A DNA stretch of 64,000 bases from Bog-473 sp963850095 (GCA_963850095.1 CAWKJX010000016.1:1-64000); one strand, 5' to 3'; positions 23,913 to 33,318 are shown, counted from the first letter of the stretch. The notes: a model not told the origin generated them from the letters alone. Made by a program: numbers and translations.

Positions 23913-25129
23913 CAGGCCGGTGCCCCTTCGGGCCCGGCGGCGGCGCGGCCGGCCGTCCTCCAGGCCTCCTCGGCCCGACTCGAGACCTCGTGCAACGACG
24001 CGCCCGTCTTGGCCGCCACGACGACGACGTCGTCGAACTCGGGCTTGACGCGCCCCGCGGCGATCTTCATCCGCACGATCATGCCGTCGAGCACGACCTC
24101 ACCCAGGGTGCGGGCCACCGGCCACCGCTCGACGGCCGTCGCCCGGACACCCAGGGTCCCGGTGGTCCGCTCCATCTCGGCCCGCAGCACGTCGGCGCGG
24201 ACGGCGTCAGCGAGGACATGGAGGACATGTCCGGGCCGTCCCTTCTTCATGGTCACCGGGCTGATCCAGGCGTCGAGGGCGCCCACGTCGAGCAGGGCGG
24301 CCACGGCGTAACCCAGCTGCTCGCCGGTGGCGTCGTCGAGGTTGGTTTCCATCACCAGGGCGGCCTGGCCCGGGCCGACGGCGCCCCCCTCGTCCCGACG
24401 GCCGACGACCACCTGCGTGCAGTTGGGCAGTTCGTCCATTTCGCCCGCACCTCCGCCGAAGCCGGAGGCCGTGATCGTCATGTCGGGCATAGGCCCGAAC
24501 GACGTGCACAGCGTGGAGACCAGCGCGGCGCCCGTCGGCGTGGTCAGTTCTATCTGCACGTCGCGCCCGTAGGTAGGGATGCCGCGGAGCAGGCGGACCG
24601 TGGCCGGCGCGGGATTGGGCAGCCACCCGTGGGCGCTGCGCACGGTCCCGGTGCCGGTGGCGATCGCCGAGGCGGTCACGACGTCGACGCCCAGGACCTC
24701 GAGCGCCGCCGCGGTGCCCACGATGTCGACGACGGCGTCGTGGCCGCCGACCTCGTGGAAGTGCACCTGATCGACGGGCCGCCGGTGCAGCGCGGATTCG
24801 ACCTCGGCCAGGGCACGGAACGCGGCCAGGGCGCGCTCGGCCACCCGTGTCGGGAGCGCGGCGTCCTCTATCAGCGCGGCGATGGCGGCGTGGGTCCGGA
24901 CGACCACGTCGTCGCCGCCCACGACGACGCGGCTGCAGGCGATGCCCCCGCGCAACCCCTCCTCGACGCGCAGTTCCCAGCCCGGGAGAACCAGGCGGTC
25001 CAACAGGGCGCGCACTTCGTCGACGTCGGCGCCCGCGTCAATGAGGGAACCGAGTGCCATGTCCCCGGCCACGCCGGCGAAGCAGTGGAACCAGGCGACC
25101 GTCTCGGTCCCGACGGGTTCGCCCGTCAC
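23912..25129 (-). CDS. larC: nickel insertion protein LarC
   Basis: A 405-residue CTP-dependent cyclometallase that inserts nickel into the pyridinium-3,5-bisthiocarboxylic acid mononucleotide. The start WFHCFAGVAGDMALGSLIDAGA, then VHFHEVGGHDAVVDIVGTAAAL, ANGTGTV-like IATGTGTVRSAHG, TTPTGAALV and METNLDDATGE are all LarC/DUF111 signatures, and the C-terminal domain (MKKGRPGHVLHVL) is present in one frame, unlike the frameshifted larC1/larC2 of Lactobacillus. GTG start within the larB stop (GTGA). Confidence 0.92.
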   Translation of the reverse strand: MTGEPVGTETVAWFHCFAGVAGDMALGSLIDAGADVDEVRALLDRLVLPGWELRVEEGLRGGIACSRVVVGGDDVVVRTHAAIAALIEDAALPTRVAERALAAFRALAEVESALHRRPVDQVHFHEVGGHDAVVDIVGTAAALEVLGVDVVTASAIATGTGTVRSAHGWLPNPAPATVRLLRGIPTYGRDVQIELTTPTGAALVSTLCTSFGPMPDMTITASGFGGGAGEMDELPNCTQVVVGRRDEGGAVGPGQAALVMETNLDDATGEQLGYAVAALLDVGALDAWISPVTMKKGRPGHVLHVLADAVRADVLRAEMERTTGTLGVRATAVERWPVARTLGEVVLDGMIVRMKIAAGRVKPEFDDVVVVAAKTGASLHEVSSRAEEAWRTAGRAAAGPEGAPA

Positions 25130-25887
25130 GGGAGGAGGCGGGCGACCGCACACGCGGCGCCGAAGCCGTTGTCGATGCCGACGACGGTGATTCCCGACGC
25201 GCAGGAGGAGAGCATGGTGAGGAGCGCGGTCACGCCTTCGAACGCGGCGCCGTACCCGGTGCTCGTCGGCACGGCCACGACGGGCGCGGGTGTCAACCCG
25301 CCCACCACGCTGGCCAGCGCGCCCTCCATACCGGCGATCACGACCACGGCATCGGCCATGGCGAGCGTGTCGACCTCGGCCAGGAGCCGGTGCAGTCCCG
25401 CCACGCCGCAGTCGACCAGGAGCGAAGGGTCGAAGCCGAAGGCGCTGAGCACCGCGACGCATTCGTGGGCGACGGGCAGGTCGGCCGTGCCCGCGGTCAC
25501 GACGGCGATCGAGCCCGACCGGGCCGGCGCCGGACGGAACACGACCGTCGAGAAGGTGCCGCTCTCCGACACGGCACCCGGTCCGTGTCCGAGCGAGACG
25601 GCGACGGCAGAGGCCGCCTTGACCTGAGGATCTGTCGCCCGGGTCAAGAGGACAGGGCCGTCGGTCCCGCCGAGCAGCTCTTCGACCACGGCGGCGCAGT
25701 GCTCGGGTGTCTTCCCCGGTCCGTAGACCGCCTCGGGCATGCCCTGGCGCAGGTCGCGGTGATGGTCGACCCGGGCGAAACCGAGGTCGGAGTAGGGGAG
25801 ACGGCGGAGCTGGCGCACCGCCTCGTCAGGCGGGCACCGGCCGTCGGCTACCGATTCGATGAGTTGGCGCAGCGAAGAAGCGTCCAT
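25126..25887 (-). CDS. larB: nickel-pincer precursor carboxylase LarB
   Basis: A 253-residue enzyme that carboxylates and hydrolyses nicotinic acid adenine dinucleotide, first step of the nickel-pincer nucleotide. The C-terminal half is PurE/AIR-carboxylase-like (VTAGTADLPVAHECV, DCGVAGLHRLL, VVIAGMEGALASVVGG). The N-terminus has the LarB-type FARVDHHRDLRQGMPEAVYG. ATG chosen over an upstream TTG because AGGATAGAG precedes it. First gene of a coupled larB-larC-decarboxylase run, divergent from pheA with only 23 bp between starts. Confidence 0.92.
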   Translation of the reverse strand: MDASSLRQLIESVADGRCPPDEAVRQLRRLPYSDLGFARVDHHRDLRQGMPEAVYGPGKTPEHCAAVVEELLGGTDGPVLLTRATDPQVKAASAVAVSLGHGPGAVSESGTFSTVVFRPAPARSGSIAVVTAGTADLPVAHECVAVLSAFGFDPSLLVDCGVAGLHRLLAEVDTLAMADAVVVIAGMEGALASVVGGLTPAPVVAVPTSTGYGAAFEGVTALLTMLSSCASGITVVGIDNGFGAACAVARLLP

Positions 25888-25910
25888 GACCTGCTCTATC
25901 CTGCCCAACT

Positions 25911-26843
25911 GTGAACCCCCCTGCGACCACGGTCGCCTACTTCGGGCCTTCGGCCACCTTCACCCAGGAGGCCCTCTTGACCCAACAGGACCTGGCTGGG
26001 GCCGACCTGACCCCGCTCGCCTCCATCACGGCCGTGCTGGACGCGGTGGCCGACGGGGACGTCGAGCTCGGTTTCGTGCCCATGGAGAACGCCATCGAGG
26101 GCACGGTCAGCGCCACCATCGACGGGCTCATCCACGACGTGGACCTCCACATCCAGCGCGAGGTCGTGATGGACATCCATCTCCATCTCATGGTCCGCCC
26201 CGGCACGGGGCTCGAGGACATCCGTTCGGTGGCCTCCTACCCCCATGCGCTGGCGCAATGTCAGAAGTACCTGGCCAAGGCCCTGCCGGACGCCGAACAG
26301 CGGGCGGCCAATTCGACGGCGGACGCCGCCCGGGTGCTGGGTGAATCCGATTCGGCCGACGGAGCGGCCATTGCGCCCCGCCTGGCCGCCGAGCGTTACG
26401 GCCTCGTCATCGTGGCAGAAGACGTCGAGGACCACCCCGACAACCAGACCCGCTTCGTCCTGGTGGCCAAGAGCCGGGTCCCGAAGCCCTCCGGCCACGA
26501 CAAGACCAGCATCGTCTGCTTCCAGCGGGCCGACCATCCGGGGTCGCTGCACGGCATCTTGGGTCAGTTCGCCGCACGCAACATCAACCTGAGCAAGCTG
26601 GAGTCCCGACCGACCAAGCAGGGTCTGGGCGACTACTGCTTCGTGATCGACCTCTCGGGCCACGTCGGCGACGAGGTGGTGGCCGACTGCCTGCGCGACC
26701 TGCACGCCGGCCTGGCCGGGGTGAAGTTCCTCGGCTCGTACCCCGCCGCGGGAGAACACGGTGAGCAGCAGCGACGTCGCGCCGATGCCGCCTGGCAGGC
26801 GGCGGACGACTGGTTGCAAGGGTTGCGCGACGCTATTGAGTGA
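25911..26843 (+). CDS. pheA: prephenate dehydratase
   Basis: A 310-residue enzyme converting prephenate to phenylpyruvate in phenylalanine synthesis. The catalytic domain has VAYFGPSATFTQEAL, FVPMENAIEGTVS and the NQTRFVLVAK (TRF) motif. The C-terminal ACT domain has DHPGSLHGILGQFAARNINLSK followed by ESRP, the Phe-binding feedback site. GTG start. No chorismate-mutase domain is fused. It overlaps the convergent MFS gene by 11 bp. Confidence 0.94.
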   Translation: MNPPATTVAYFGPSATFTQEALLTQQDLAGADLTPLASITAVLDAVADGDVELGFVPMENAIEGTVSATIDGLIHDVDLHIQREVVMDIHLHLMVRPGTGLEDIRSVASYPHALAQCQKYLAKALPDAEQRAANSTADAARVLGESDSADGAAIAPRLAAERYGLVIVAEDVEDHPDNQTRFVLVAKSRVPKPSGHDKTSIVCFQRADHPGSLHGILGQFAARNINLSKLESRPTKQGLGDYCFVIDLSGHVGDEVVADCLRDLHAGLAGVKFLGSYPAAGEHGEQQRRRADAAWQAADDWLQGLRDAIE

Positions 26844-28248
26844 CCGGCGCCTCGGGCACGCGGCTGAGCGTCCCGGGGAGGCGCCGGACCACGAACAGGG
26901 CGACGACAGCGGCTGCCGCCGCCACGGCGAAGGCGACCACGACGCCGACGGCGATGGGGCCCGAGCCGCGTGACACCGTCGCGACGGCTGCTCCGCCGGC
27001 ACCGACGCCCAGCGCCGTGCCCAGCACGTCCGCCAGGTTGAGTGACGACGACGCCCAGCCCTCTCTGCCTGCGGGTGCCCCGCGCAGCATCATGAGCGAA
27101 ATGGGGGAGTAGCTGAGCCCCATGCCGAGTCCGGCGGCGGACCAGGCGACATAGGCCTCCCACAACGGGACGCCGGAGCGCAGCTGCCAGGCCATGCCCG
27201 CCGTCCCGGCCAAAATGAGGCACAGCCCGAGCCGGACGAGCCGGGCCCCTTCCCACTGGTCGTTCAGGCGGGCCTGCACCCACGACCCGGCCGTCCAGGC
27301 CAACGTCGACGCGGTGACGACCCCACCGGCCGCAATGGTGCTGTGGTGACGCACCGTCGTGATGGTGAGCGTCACGTAGGCGTCGGCGCCGAAGAACGCG
27401 AACGTGAGCAGCCCGCGGCTCAGGATGGTCGCGGGCAAACCGCGTGCCGCCCGCAGGGTGCCCCGAGGCAGGAGGCGGCGAAGCGGCGCCGCGCCGATCA
27501 ACACCCCCGCCAGCGCCAGGACGATTCCGACGACGACGTCGCGGGCTCCCAGAGCCCCGAGTACCAGTGCGGCGCCCGCCGCGGTGCGGATCGCGTCGGC
27601 CACCCGGTGTTCGTCGCCCCGCTCGACGTCGGATCTCCCGAGGTGCAGCAGCGCCGGCAGGGCGATCGGGCCGGCCAGCGCCACCAGCGGTATGAGCCCC
27701 AGGAAGACCCAGCGCCACCCGAACACGTGGCTCACCGCGGCCGCCAGTGCCGGACCGACGATCCCCGGAACCACCCAGGCCGTGGACAGCACCGCCATCA
27801 TGCGGGCCCGATGACCCTCGGGCAGGCTGCGGCCGATGGCCACGTACGCCACCGCCGGGACGGCCCCGGCCCCCAAACCCTGGAGGAGGCGGCCGACGAC
27901 GAGGACCCACATGAAGGGCGCCAGCCCGGCCACCAGCAGTCCGGTGGCGAACAGCACCAGACCGGCCACGTAGGGACGGGCGGGACCGTGGCGGTCGGCG
28001 TCGCGCCCAGCCACCACGATGCCGACGAGGCTGGCCAGCATGAACGTCGAGAAGACCCATCCGTAGAGGGCGAGACCGTCGAGATCGCGCGCCACGACCG
28101 GCATCACCGTCACCACGGCCAGGGCCTCCGATGCGATGAAGGTGATGGTCAGCACCAGACCCAGGGTCAGGGCGCGTCGGTGGGGCGCCCACAGCCCGTC
28201 GCCCGGAAGACCCCGTCCCACCTCGGCGAGACTACGGGGAAGGACCAC
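26833..28248 (-). CDS. MFS transporter
   Basis: A protein of about 471 residues with 12-14 hydrophobic helices: ALTLGLVLTITFIASEALAVV at the start, GWVFSTFMLASLVGIVVAGRDADRHG (motif A-like) and VVGRLLQGLGAGAVPAVAYVAIG (motif C-like). No substrate clue. GTG start is uncertain (another GTG 27 bp inside). It converges on pheA and is divergent from the amidohydrolase, 24 bp apart. Confidence 0.82.
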   Translation of the reverse strand: MVLPRSLAEVGRGLPGDGLWAPHRRALTLGLVLTITFIASEALAVVTVMPVVARDLDGLALYGWVFSTFMLASLVGIVVAGRDADRHGPARPYVAGLVLFATGLLVAGLAPFMWVLVVGRLLQGLGAGAVPAVAYVAIGRSLPEGHRARMMAVLSTAWVVPGIVGPALAAAVSHVFGWRWVFLGLIPLVALAGPIALPALLHLGRSDVERGDEHRVADAIRTAAGAALVLGALGARDVVVGIVLALAGVLIGAAPLRRLLPRGTLRAARGLPATILSRGLLTFAFFGADAYVTLTITTVRHHSTIAAGGVVTASTLAWTAGSWVQARLNDQWEGARLVRLGLCLILAGTAGMAWQLRSGVPLWEAYVAWSAAGLGMGLSYSPISLMMLRGAPAGREGWASSSLNLADVLGTALGVGAGGAAVATVSRGSGPIAVGVVVAFAVAAAAAVVALFVVRRLPGTLSRVPEAPVTQ

Positions 28249-28272
28249 TGGTACTCTGCGCCGGGAGGGCCC

Positions 28273-29421
28273 GTGGCTCTGCAGATCATCGACGTCGACC
28301 AGCACCTCTTCGAGTCGAGGACGACCTGGTCCGATTACATCGAGCCGGCGCACCGGGACGACGCGCTCGTCATCACGGACGACGAGGCAGGGTGGCCCTG
28401 GCTGGAGTGGCGCGGCCAGCAGCTGACGCCCCTCGAGGTGCCGGTCCCGGAGCGCTCGTCGCTCATCGGCGACGACCGGCTGCGTCGGCTGCGCGGTGAG
28501 CGGGCGCCGGCCTCGTTCGACGAGTTGGTGCCCGACTCGTACCGGATGGCCGCCGGGCGCCTGGCCTCTCTCGACGACTTCGGGTTGGACGCCGCCGTCC
28601 TGTTCCCCAACTACGGCTTGCTCTGGGAGCAGCGACTCGCCTCGGACCGCACCGCGCAGCGGGCCAACGCCCGGGCGTACAACCGGTTCACCGCCGACGT
28701 ATGCGGCGAGGGGAAAGGGCGCCTCTTCGGCGTGGCGCACGTCCTGCTGCACGACCCCGCCTGGGCGGTGGAGGAGATCGGTCGCATTCGGGCCCAGGGG
28801 CTTCGGCTGGCCATGATCGCCCCGGCGCCCGTCGATGGGAAGCCGCTCTCGCATCGCGACTTCGACCCGGTCTGGGCGGCCTTCTCCGACCAGGGCGTGG
28901 CACCTGTCTTCCATGTGTCGGACTTCGAGAGCCCCCTCGACCCGGCCTGGCGCGGCGGCGAACCGGAGGAGGGGGAGCGGCTCTTCGACTCCATCTTCTT
29001 GTACCTGGCACCGGCGGTGGCATTGGCCGACCTCATCCTCAACGGCGTGTTGGAGCGATTCCCCGCCCTGCGCGTGGGCGTCGTCGAGCTCACAGCCAGC
29101 TGGGTACCGAGCTTCCTCTTGCACATCGACGGCGCGTCCGACTTCTACGCCCTTCGACACGGCGAGCCGTATCACGCGCTCGGCGACCGGCCGTCGCAGT
29201 ACTTCCTGCGGCAGGTGCGGGTCGCCGCCTTGCCCTATGAGATGCCCAACCGGCTGGTTCCCAAGGTCGGCGACGACACCTACATGATCGGGAGCGACTG
29301 GCCCCACGCCGAGGGGGTGGCCGATCCCATGGCGGCAGCGGAACGCGCCGTGGCCGGACTGACGGACGCGGCCCGATCGAAGATCCTGGGGGCCAACGCA
29401 GCGTGGCTCCTGCAGCTGTGA
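28273..29421 (+). CDS. amidohydrolase-2 family metal-dependent hydrolase
   Basis: A 382-residue TIM-barrel hydrolase/decarboxylase. The first metal motif is IIDVDQHLFES (D-x-D-x-H-like), further barrel segments include LFGVAHVLLHD and PVFHVSDFES, and the final Asp is in MIGSDWPHAEG. Relatives include gamma-resorcylate and ACMS decarboxylases and many catabolic hydrolases. GTG start with GGGAGG upstream. Its stop overlaps the next VOC gene start (GTGA). Probably one catabolic unit with the two VOC proteins. Confidence 0.83.
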   Translation: MALQIIDVDQHLFESRTTWSDYIEPAHRDDALVITDDEAGWPWLEWRGQQLTPLEVPVPERSSLIGDDRLRRLRGERAPASFDELVPDSYRMAAGRLASLDDFGLDAAVLFPNYGLLWEQRLASDRTAQRANARAYNRFTADVCGEGKGRLFGVAHVLLHDPAWAVEEIGRIRAQGLRLAMIAPAPVDGKPLSHRDFDPVWAAFSDQGVAPVFHVSDFESPLDPAWRGGEPEEGERLFDSIFLYLAPAVALADLILNGVLERFPALRVGVVELTASWVPSFLLHIDGASDFYALRHGEPYHALGDRPSQYFLRQVRVAALPYEMPNRLVPKVGDDTYMIGSDWPHAEGVADPMAAAERAVAGLTDAARSKILGANAAWLLQL

Positions 29422-29912
29422 GCATCGACCTCGACGCCCGGGCGGCGGAACGCCGGCGGCTGCGCGACGCCTACCTCCGGGAGCCGTCGGCCCGGCCGGC
29501 GTCGATGGCGCGCGGCGTGCACCACCTGGCGCTGCTCTGCTCGGACGTGGAGCGGACGATCCGCTTCTACCAAGAATTGCTGGGGTTCCCGCTGGTGGAG
29601 CTGTTCGAGAACCGCGACTACCAGGGGTCCACGCACTTGTTCTTCGACCTGGGCCATGACAACACTCTGGCCTTCTTCGACTTCCCGGGTCTCGATCTGG
29701 GTCCCTACGCGGAGGTGCTGGGTGGGTTCCACCACCTGGCCATCTCGGTGGACCGGGCGCAGTGGGACGCCGCCCGCGCCCGTCTCGAGGAGGCGGGGGT
29801 GGCTACGCAGATCGAGAGCGAAATCTCCCTCTACTTCTCGGACCCCGACGGTGTGCGGCTCGAGCTCATCGCGGAGGACCTCGGCTCGCTGTACGGCACG
29901 CCGCTGCACTGA
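29418..29912 (+). CDS. VOC-family (glyoxalase/dioxygenase-like) protein
   Basis: A 164-residue protein with paired beta-alpha-beta-beta-beta modules: GVHHLALLCSDVERTIRFYQELLGFPLVE, GGFHHLAISVDR and DPDGVRLELIAE, giving the His/His/Glu metal ligands of this superfamily. GTG start overlapping the amidohydrolase stop; its own TGA overlaps the ATG of a second VOC gene by one base. Substrate unknown. Confidence 0.85.
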   Translation: MSIDLDARAAERRRLRDAYLREPSARPASMARGVHHLALLCSDVERTIRFYQELLGFPLVELFENRDYQGSTHLFFDLGHDNTLAFFDFPGLDLGPYAEVLGGFHHLAISVDRAQWDAARARLEEAGVATQIESEISLYFSDPDGVRLELIAEDLGSLYGTPLH

Positions 29913-30302
29913 TGGCCGTCACCGGCCTGGCCAATCTGGCTGTCAAGGTGCGCGAGGCCGACCTCGAAGTCGGCCTGTTCCTGGTACCGGGCCGCCGGGG
30001 CGGCCGTGAGCGCGCCCGTGGCGTGGGAGAACGGCCGCCGGGCCGACGTGCAGCTGGGTGCGCTGGCGTTGACGCTGTTCACCCAGGCCATTTACGAGGA
30101 CGCATGCTCGTTGCCCGAAGAGGGATTCCTCCACCCGGCCCTCCTCGTCGACGACCTCGACGCGGAGCTGGCGCGCCACACGGTGTTGTGGGGCCCGCGG
30201 GTCGTCCGCGGGTCGTTCGGCACCCGCCGGATCGCCTTCGTCGAGGCCCCCGGTGGGATCCGGCTCGAGTTCATGGAGCAGCTGGAGCCGCCCCCAACCT
30301 GA
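29912..30302 (+). pseudogene. second VOC-family protein, split by a +1 frameshift
   Basis: The ATG frame begins MAVTGLANLAVKVREADLEVGLF, a clear VOC first strand. From about 29980 the family pattern continues one frame over as WYRAAGAAVSAPVAWENG, then TLFTQAIYEDA, ALLVDDLDAEL and GGIRLEFMEQL. Removing one base in TTCCTGG restores a protein of about 129 residues. Everything else is intact, so sequencing error is more likely than decay. It is coupled to the upstream VOC gene by TGATG. Confidence 0.7.
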
Positions 30303-30629
30303 GCGCCCAGGCCCGTCGTTCCTCGGGGTGGTGCTAGCGACACGAGGGATTGTCAGGCCACGTCGTCGCCGTCGGCGTCGGGACCGTTGTCGGGCCGCCC
30401 GTTGGCATCGCGGTCCGCCGCACGCTCTGGAAAATGTTCGCGGATCAGATCGACGCCGAGGCGCTGCCGTCGGTGCCCGGACCGGTGGGCCGCCATCCCC
30501 GGGCGCCTCGCAGCCGATACGCCGACGGCGCTCATGTTGCGCGCCGAGTGAAGTACCCATCCCCCCAGCCTCCTGCCGCATGGCGTGTGAGAATCCCGCT
30601 CGAACACCCAACGTCACAGGAGGACTGGG
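30303..30629. other. 327-bp gap, no convincing gene
   Basis: A minus-strand ORF of 84 codons (30353-30607) exists, ending in an acidic Asp-rich tail, but it matches nothing I recognise and has no RBS. The region probably holds the promoter and GGAGGA RBS of the membrane-protein gene at 30630. Confidence 0.4.
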
Positions 30630-31124
30630 ATGACCACCACCACCCGCGATGCCTCGGGAAAACCGGTACCGAAGCACGGATACACCAAGGACGGGATTCC
30701 GGTCTACGGCCGTACCCACCTCTTCGCCAAGACGGACACGACGGCCCAACGAGTCAATGCCGCGGTAGGGCTCCGGATCACCCTGCTGGTCGGCACCATG
30801 TGGGCCGCCTACGTGTTCGCGTGCATCGCCCTGATTTCGCTGCCCGACAACATCCACTCGACGCAGCTCCTGATCCTGTGGATCAGCTCGAGCTTCCTCC
30901 AGCTGGTCCTGCTGCCCGTCATCATCGTGGGCCAGAACATCCAGGCCCGGGCCAGTGACGCCCGGGCGGCCAAGACGTTCGAGGATGTCGAGGACGCCCG
31001 GGACAAAATCGAGCACGCCATCGACCTGCTCGACATCCACACCGATGGCGGGCTGCACGACGCCGTGGTGGCCATCATCGACGCCATCAACAAGGGCCCC
31101 GCGGCAGCCGTACCCGCTACCTGA
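30630..31124 (+). CDS. small two-helix membrane protein (DUF1003-like)
   Basis: The 164-residue protein has a hydrophilic N-terminus, two transmembrane helices (ITLLVGTMWAAYVFACIALI and LLILWISSSFLQLVLLPVIIVGQN), then a charged helical C-terminus (DARAAKTFEDVEDARDKIEHAIDLLD). The helix-helix-coil layout and the Q-N-x-Q motif after helix 2 resemble DUF1003 or low-affinity iron-permease-like proteins. Good GGAGG RBS. Function unknown. Confidence 0.65.
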   Translation: MTTTTRDASGKPVPKHGYTKDGIPVYGRTHLFAKTDTTAQRVNAAVGLRITLLVGTMWAAYVFACIALISLPDNIHSTQLLILWISSSFLQLVLLPVIIVGQNIQARASDARAAKTFEDVEDARDKIEHAIDLLDIHTDGGLHDAVVAIIDAINKGPAAAVPAT

Positions 31125-31141
31125 CCCGGTCCCGTCGGCCG

Positions 31142-32683
31142 TCAGGGCGCCTCGAACGCCTCGCCCAACTCGAGAGGCAGCACGTCGTCGCCCCGCGTGG
31201 CCGCGGCGGCCCGCGTGGTCTCGCGCAGCGACGGCACCGTGGCCAGAGCCACGGCGGCCGTGGCCACCAGCAAGCCGGCGGCCACCCCGAACGCCAGTGC
31301 GTATCCGTCGGTCAGGGCCGCGGCGGTGTGGGCGGGGCTCGGCGCCGTGCCGGAGAGGACGGAGGTGGTCCTGGTCGCGGCCAGCGTGGCCAGCACGGCC
31401 AAGCCCAGGGACGCACCGACCGTGCGCGAGGTGTTGAGGAGGCCCGAAGCGAGTCCGGCCCGCTCGTGGGCGACCCCCGCCGTCCCGGCCACGGCGATCG
31501 GGGTGACGGTCAGACCCATGCCCAGGCCGATGAGCACGTACGGACCGAGGATGTCGGCGATGAACGTGGAGTTCGGGGTGATCTGTGTCAGCCAGCCCAC
31601 GCCGACGGCGGCCACCAGCGAGCCGACCAGGATGAGCGGACGCGGTCCGAACCGGGGCACCAGCCGAGAGGTCACTTGCGCGCCCGCTGCAATGAGGAGT
31701 GTCTGCGGGAGAAACGCCAGTCCGGCCCGGAGCGGGCTGTACCCCAGCACGTGCTGCATATAGAGGGTCTCGAAATACCACGATCCGAACAGGGCACCGA
31801 ACATCAGCAGCATGACGGCGTTGCCACCCGCGACGTTGCGCGAGCGGAAGATGTCGAGTGGCACCAGCGGCGCCTTCGACACCCGGGCCTGGAGATAGAG
31901 GAAGACTCCGATCAGGACGACGCCCAGCGCCAATGGCATGAGCACCTGCGCGGAGCCCCAGGAGTAGGTCTCGGTCCGGACGATACCGAAGACGATCGCG
32001 ACCAGACCGGCGGTCACCGTGATGGCGCCGCCCAGGTCGAGGTTCCGGTGGCGCAGGTCCGCCCGCGACTCGGGGACGTAACGGAGAGAGGCCAACAGCG
32101 TGACGGCCCCGATGGGCACGTTCACGAAGAGGATCCAGCGCCAGCTCAAGAACTCGACCAGGATGCCTCCGAAGAGGGCGCCCGCCGACGCGCCGGCCGA
32201 GGACACGGCACTCCAGGCGCCCAGCGCCTTGGCCCGCGCCGGCCCTTCGGCGAAGCTCGCCGTCAGGATGGTCAGCGTCGCCGGGGCGAGGATGGCCGCC
32301 CCCAGACCCTGCACGGCCCGGGCACCGATCAACCAGGTCTGGTTCTGGGCCAGCCCGCCGAGGAGGCTCGACGCCGTGAACACCGTGAGGCCGATCAGGA
32401 ACACCTTGCGACGACCGAAAAGGTCGGCCGCCCGGCCGCCCAGCAGGAGGAAACCGGCGAAGGTCAGCGTGTAGGCGTTCACGATCCATTGCAGTCCCGA
32501 AGTGCTGAACCGCAGGTCGTGCTGGATGGACGGGAGGGCGACGTTCACGATGGAGGCGTCGAGCACCACCATGAACTGGCCGACGAGAACCAGGCCGAGC
32601 ACCAGCCACGCCGGTACCGCTTTCCCAGGTGTGACCTCTACGAGGCCGGTGCCGCCGCGAGTGCGGTCGGGGTCGCTGCGCAT
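31142..32683 (-). CDS. MFS drug exporter (DHA2, 14-TM)
   Basis: A 513-residue exporter. Family marks: GQFMVVLDASIVNVALPSIQ (helix 1), LQWIVNAYTLTFAGFLLLGGRAADLFG (motif A) and GARAVQGLGAAILAPATLTIL (motif C). 14 helices, soluble tail ending GEAFEAP. Converges with the small membrane protein, 17 bp apart. Distinct from the other two MFS proteins in the window; substrates unknown. Confidence 0.9.
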   Translation of the reverse strand: MRSDPDRTRGGTGLVEVTPGKAVPAWLVLGLVLVGQFMVVLDASIVNVALPSIQHDLRFSTSGLQWIVNAYTLTFAGFLLLGGRAADLFGRRKVFLIGLTVFTASSLLGGLAQNQTWLIGARAVQGLGAAILAPATLTILTASFAEGPARAKALGAWSAVSSAGASAGALFGGILVEFLSWRWILFVNVPIGAVTLLASLRYVPESRADLRHRNLDLGGAITVTAGLVAIVFGIVRTETYSWGSAQVLMPLALGVVLIGVFLYLQARVSKAPLVPLDIFRSRNVAGGNAVMLLMFGALFGSWYFETLYMQHVLGYSPLRAGLAFLPQTLLIAAGAQVTSRLVPRFGPRPLILVGSLVAAVGVGWLTQITPNSTFIADILGPYVLIGLGMGLTVTPIAVAGTAGVAHERAGLASGLLNTSRTVGASLGLAVLATLAATRTTSVLSGTAPSPAHTAAALTDGYALAFGVAAGLLVATAAVALATVPSLRETTRAAAATRGDDVLPLELGEAFEAP

Positions 32684-32867
32684 GAATCTCCCTCTGACAG
32701 AAATGTCCCGGACATGTCAGCCCAGCCCCCGTAACCCAACGCACCACGGTGGGCGGGTATTCCCACGCTAGGAGTGGGCGGGCCGGGTATCCGGCGAGAA
32801 TCGGACCTCTATCTGCCGAATGCGTCCGGGAGCGGTCTACCGCTCGCCTGTGACAGTCTCTGCCGGC

Positions 32868-33299
32868 ATGTCCGATGCACCGCCGATGGAGCTGGTCAGG
32901 TCGTCCGCGCTCTTCGCGGGCCAACCGTACGCCGACGCCGCCGTGGTGCAGGACCGGGGACTCCTCGTCTTCACCGCGGGAGCGTGCCCGATCGACCACG
33001 CGGGAGACACCTGCGACGTGGGTAGCGTGACCGGCCAAGCGGAGCGGACCATGGACAATCTCGTCGAGGCCTTGGCCGCCGCCGGCGCGAACCTGCACAA
33101 CGTGGTGAAGACGACGGTGTACGTGGCCAGTGGGGAGCGGTCCGAGCTGGTCGACGCGTGGAACGTCGTGCGACGACGGTTCGGCGACCACGACCCCCCC
33201 GCTACCCTGCTCGGGGTCCGCGTCCTGGGCTATCCGGAGCAGCTGGTGGAGATCGAGGCGATCGCCGCGTTGGCCGACCCGCTCGTGGGCAACGAATGA
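32868..33299 (+). CDS. RidA/YjgF-like protein lacking the catalytic Arg
   Basis: A 143-residue protein of the Rid superfamily: FTAGACPIDHAGD, TMDNLVEALAAAGANLHNVVKTTVYVA, and QLVEIEAIAAL at the end. In deaminating RidA the segment PAR-x3-V carries the substrate-carboxylate Arg; here it reads PPATLLGV, so that Arg is missing. It is likely a non-RidA subgroup member without imine deaminase activity. It lies 20 bp upstream of the exonuclease gene. Confidence 0.83.
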   Translation: MSDAPPMELVRSSALFAGQPYADAAVVQDRGLLVFTAGACPIDHAGDTCDVGSVTGQAERTMDNLVEALAAAGANLHNVVKTTVYVASGERSELVDAWNVVRRRFGDHDPPATLLGVRVLGYPEQLVEIEAIAALADPLVGNE

Positions 33300-33318
33300 G
33301 AGAGGCAGGCGCCGGGCT

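Noticed and set aside
28249..29307. Minus-strand open frame continuing upstream of the MFS gene
   Set aside because: It lies entirely opposite the amidohydrolase gene, whose motifs are clear; the extension is a GC-rich shadow.
30353..30607. 84-codon minus-strand ORF with acidic tail
   Set aside because: No RBS, no family, low-complexity Arg/Asp composition; kept only as a remark in the gap entry.
29943..33191. Very long minus-strand open frame across several genes
   Set aside because: Spans opposite-strand and same-strand real genes in another frame, with no domain content.
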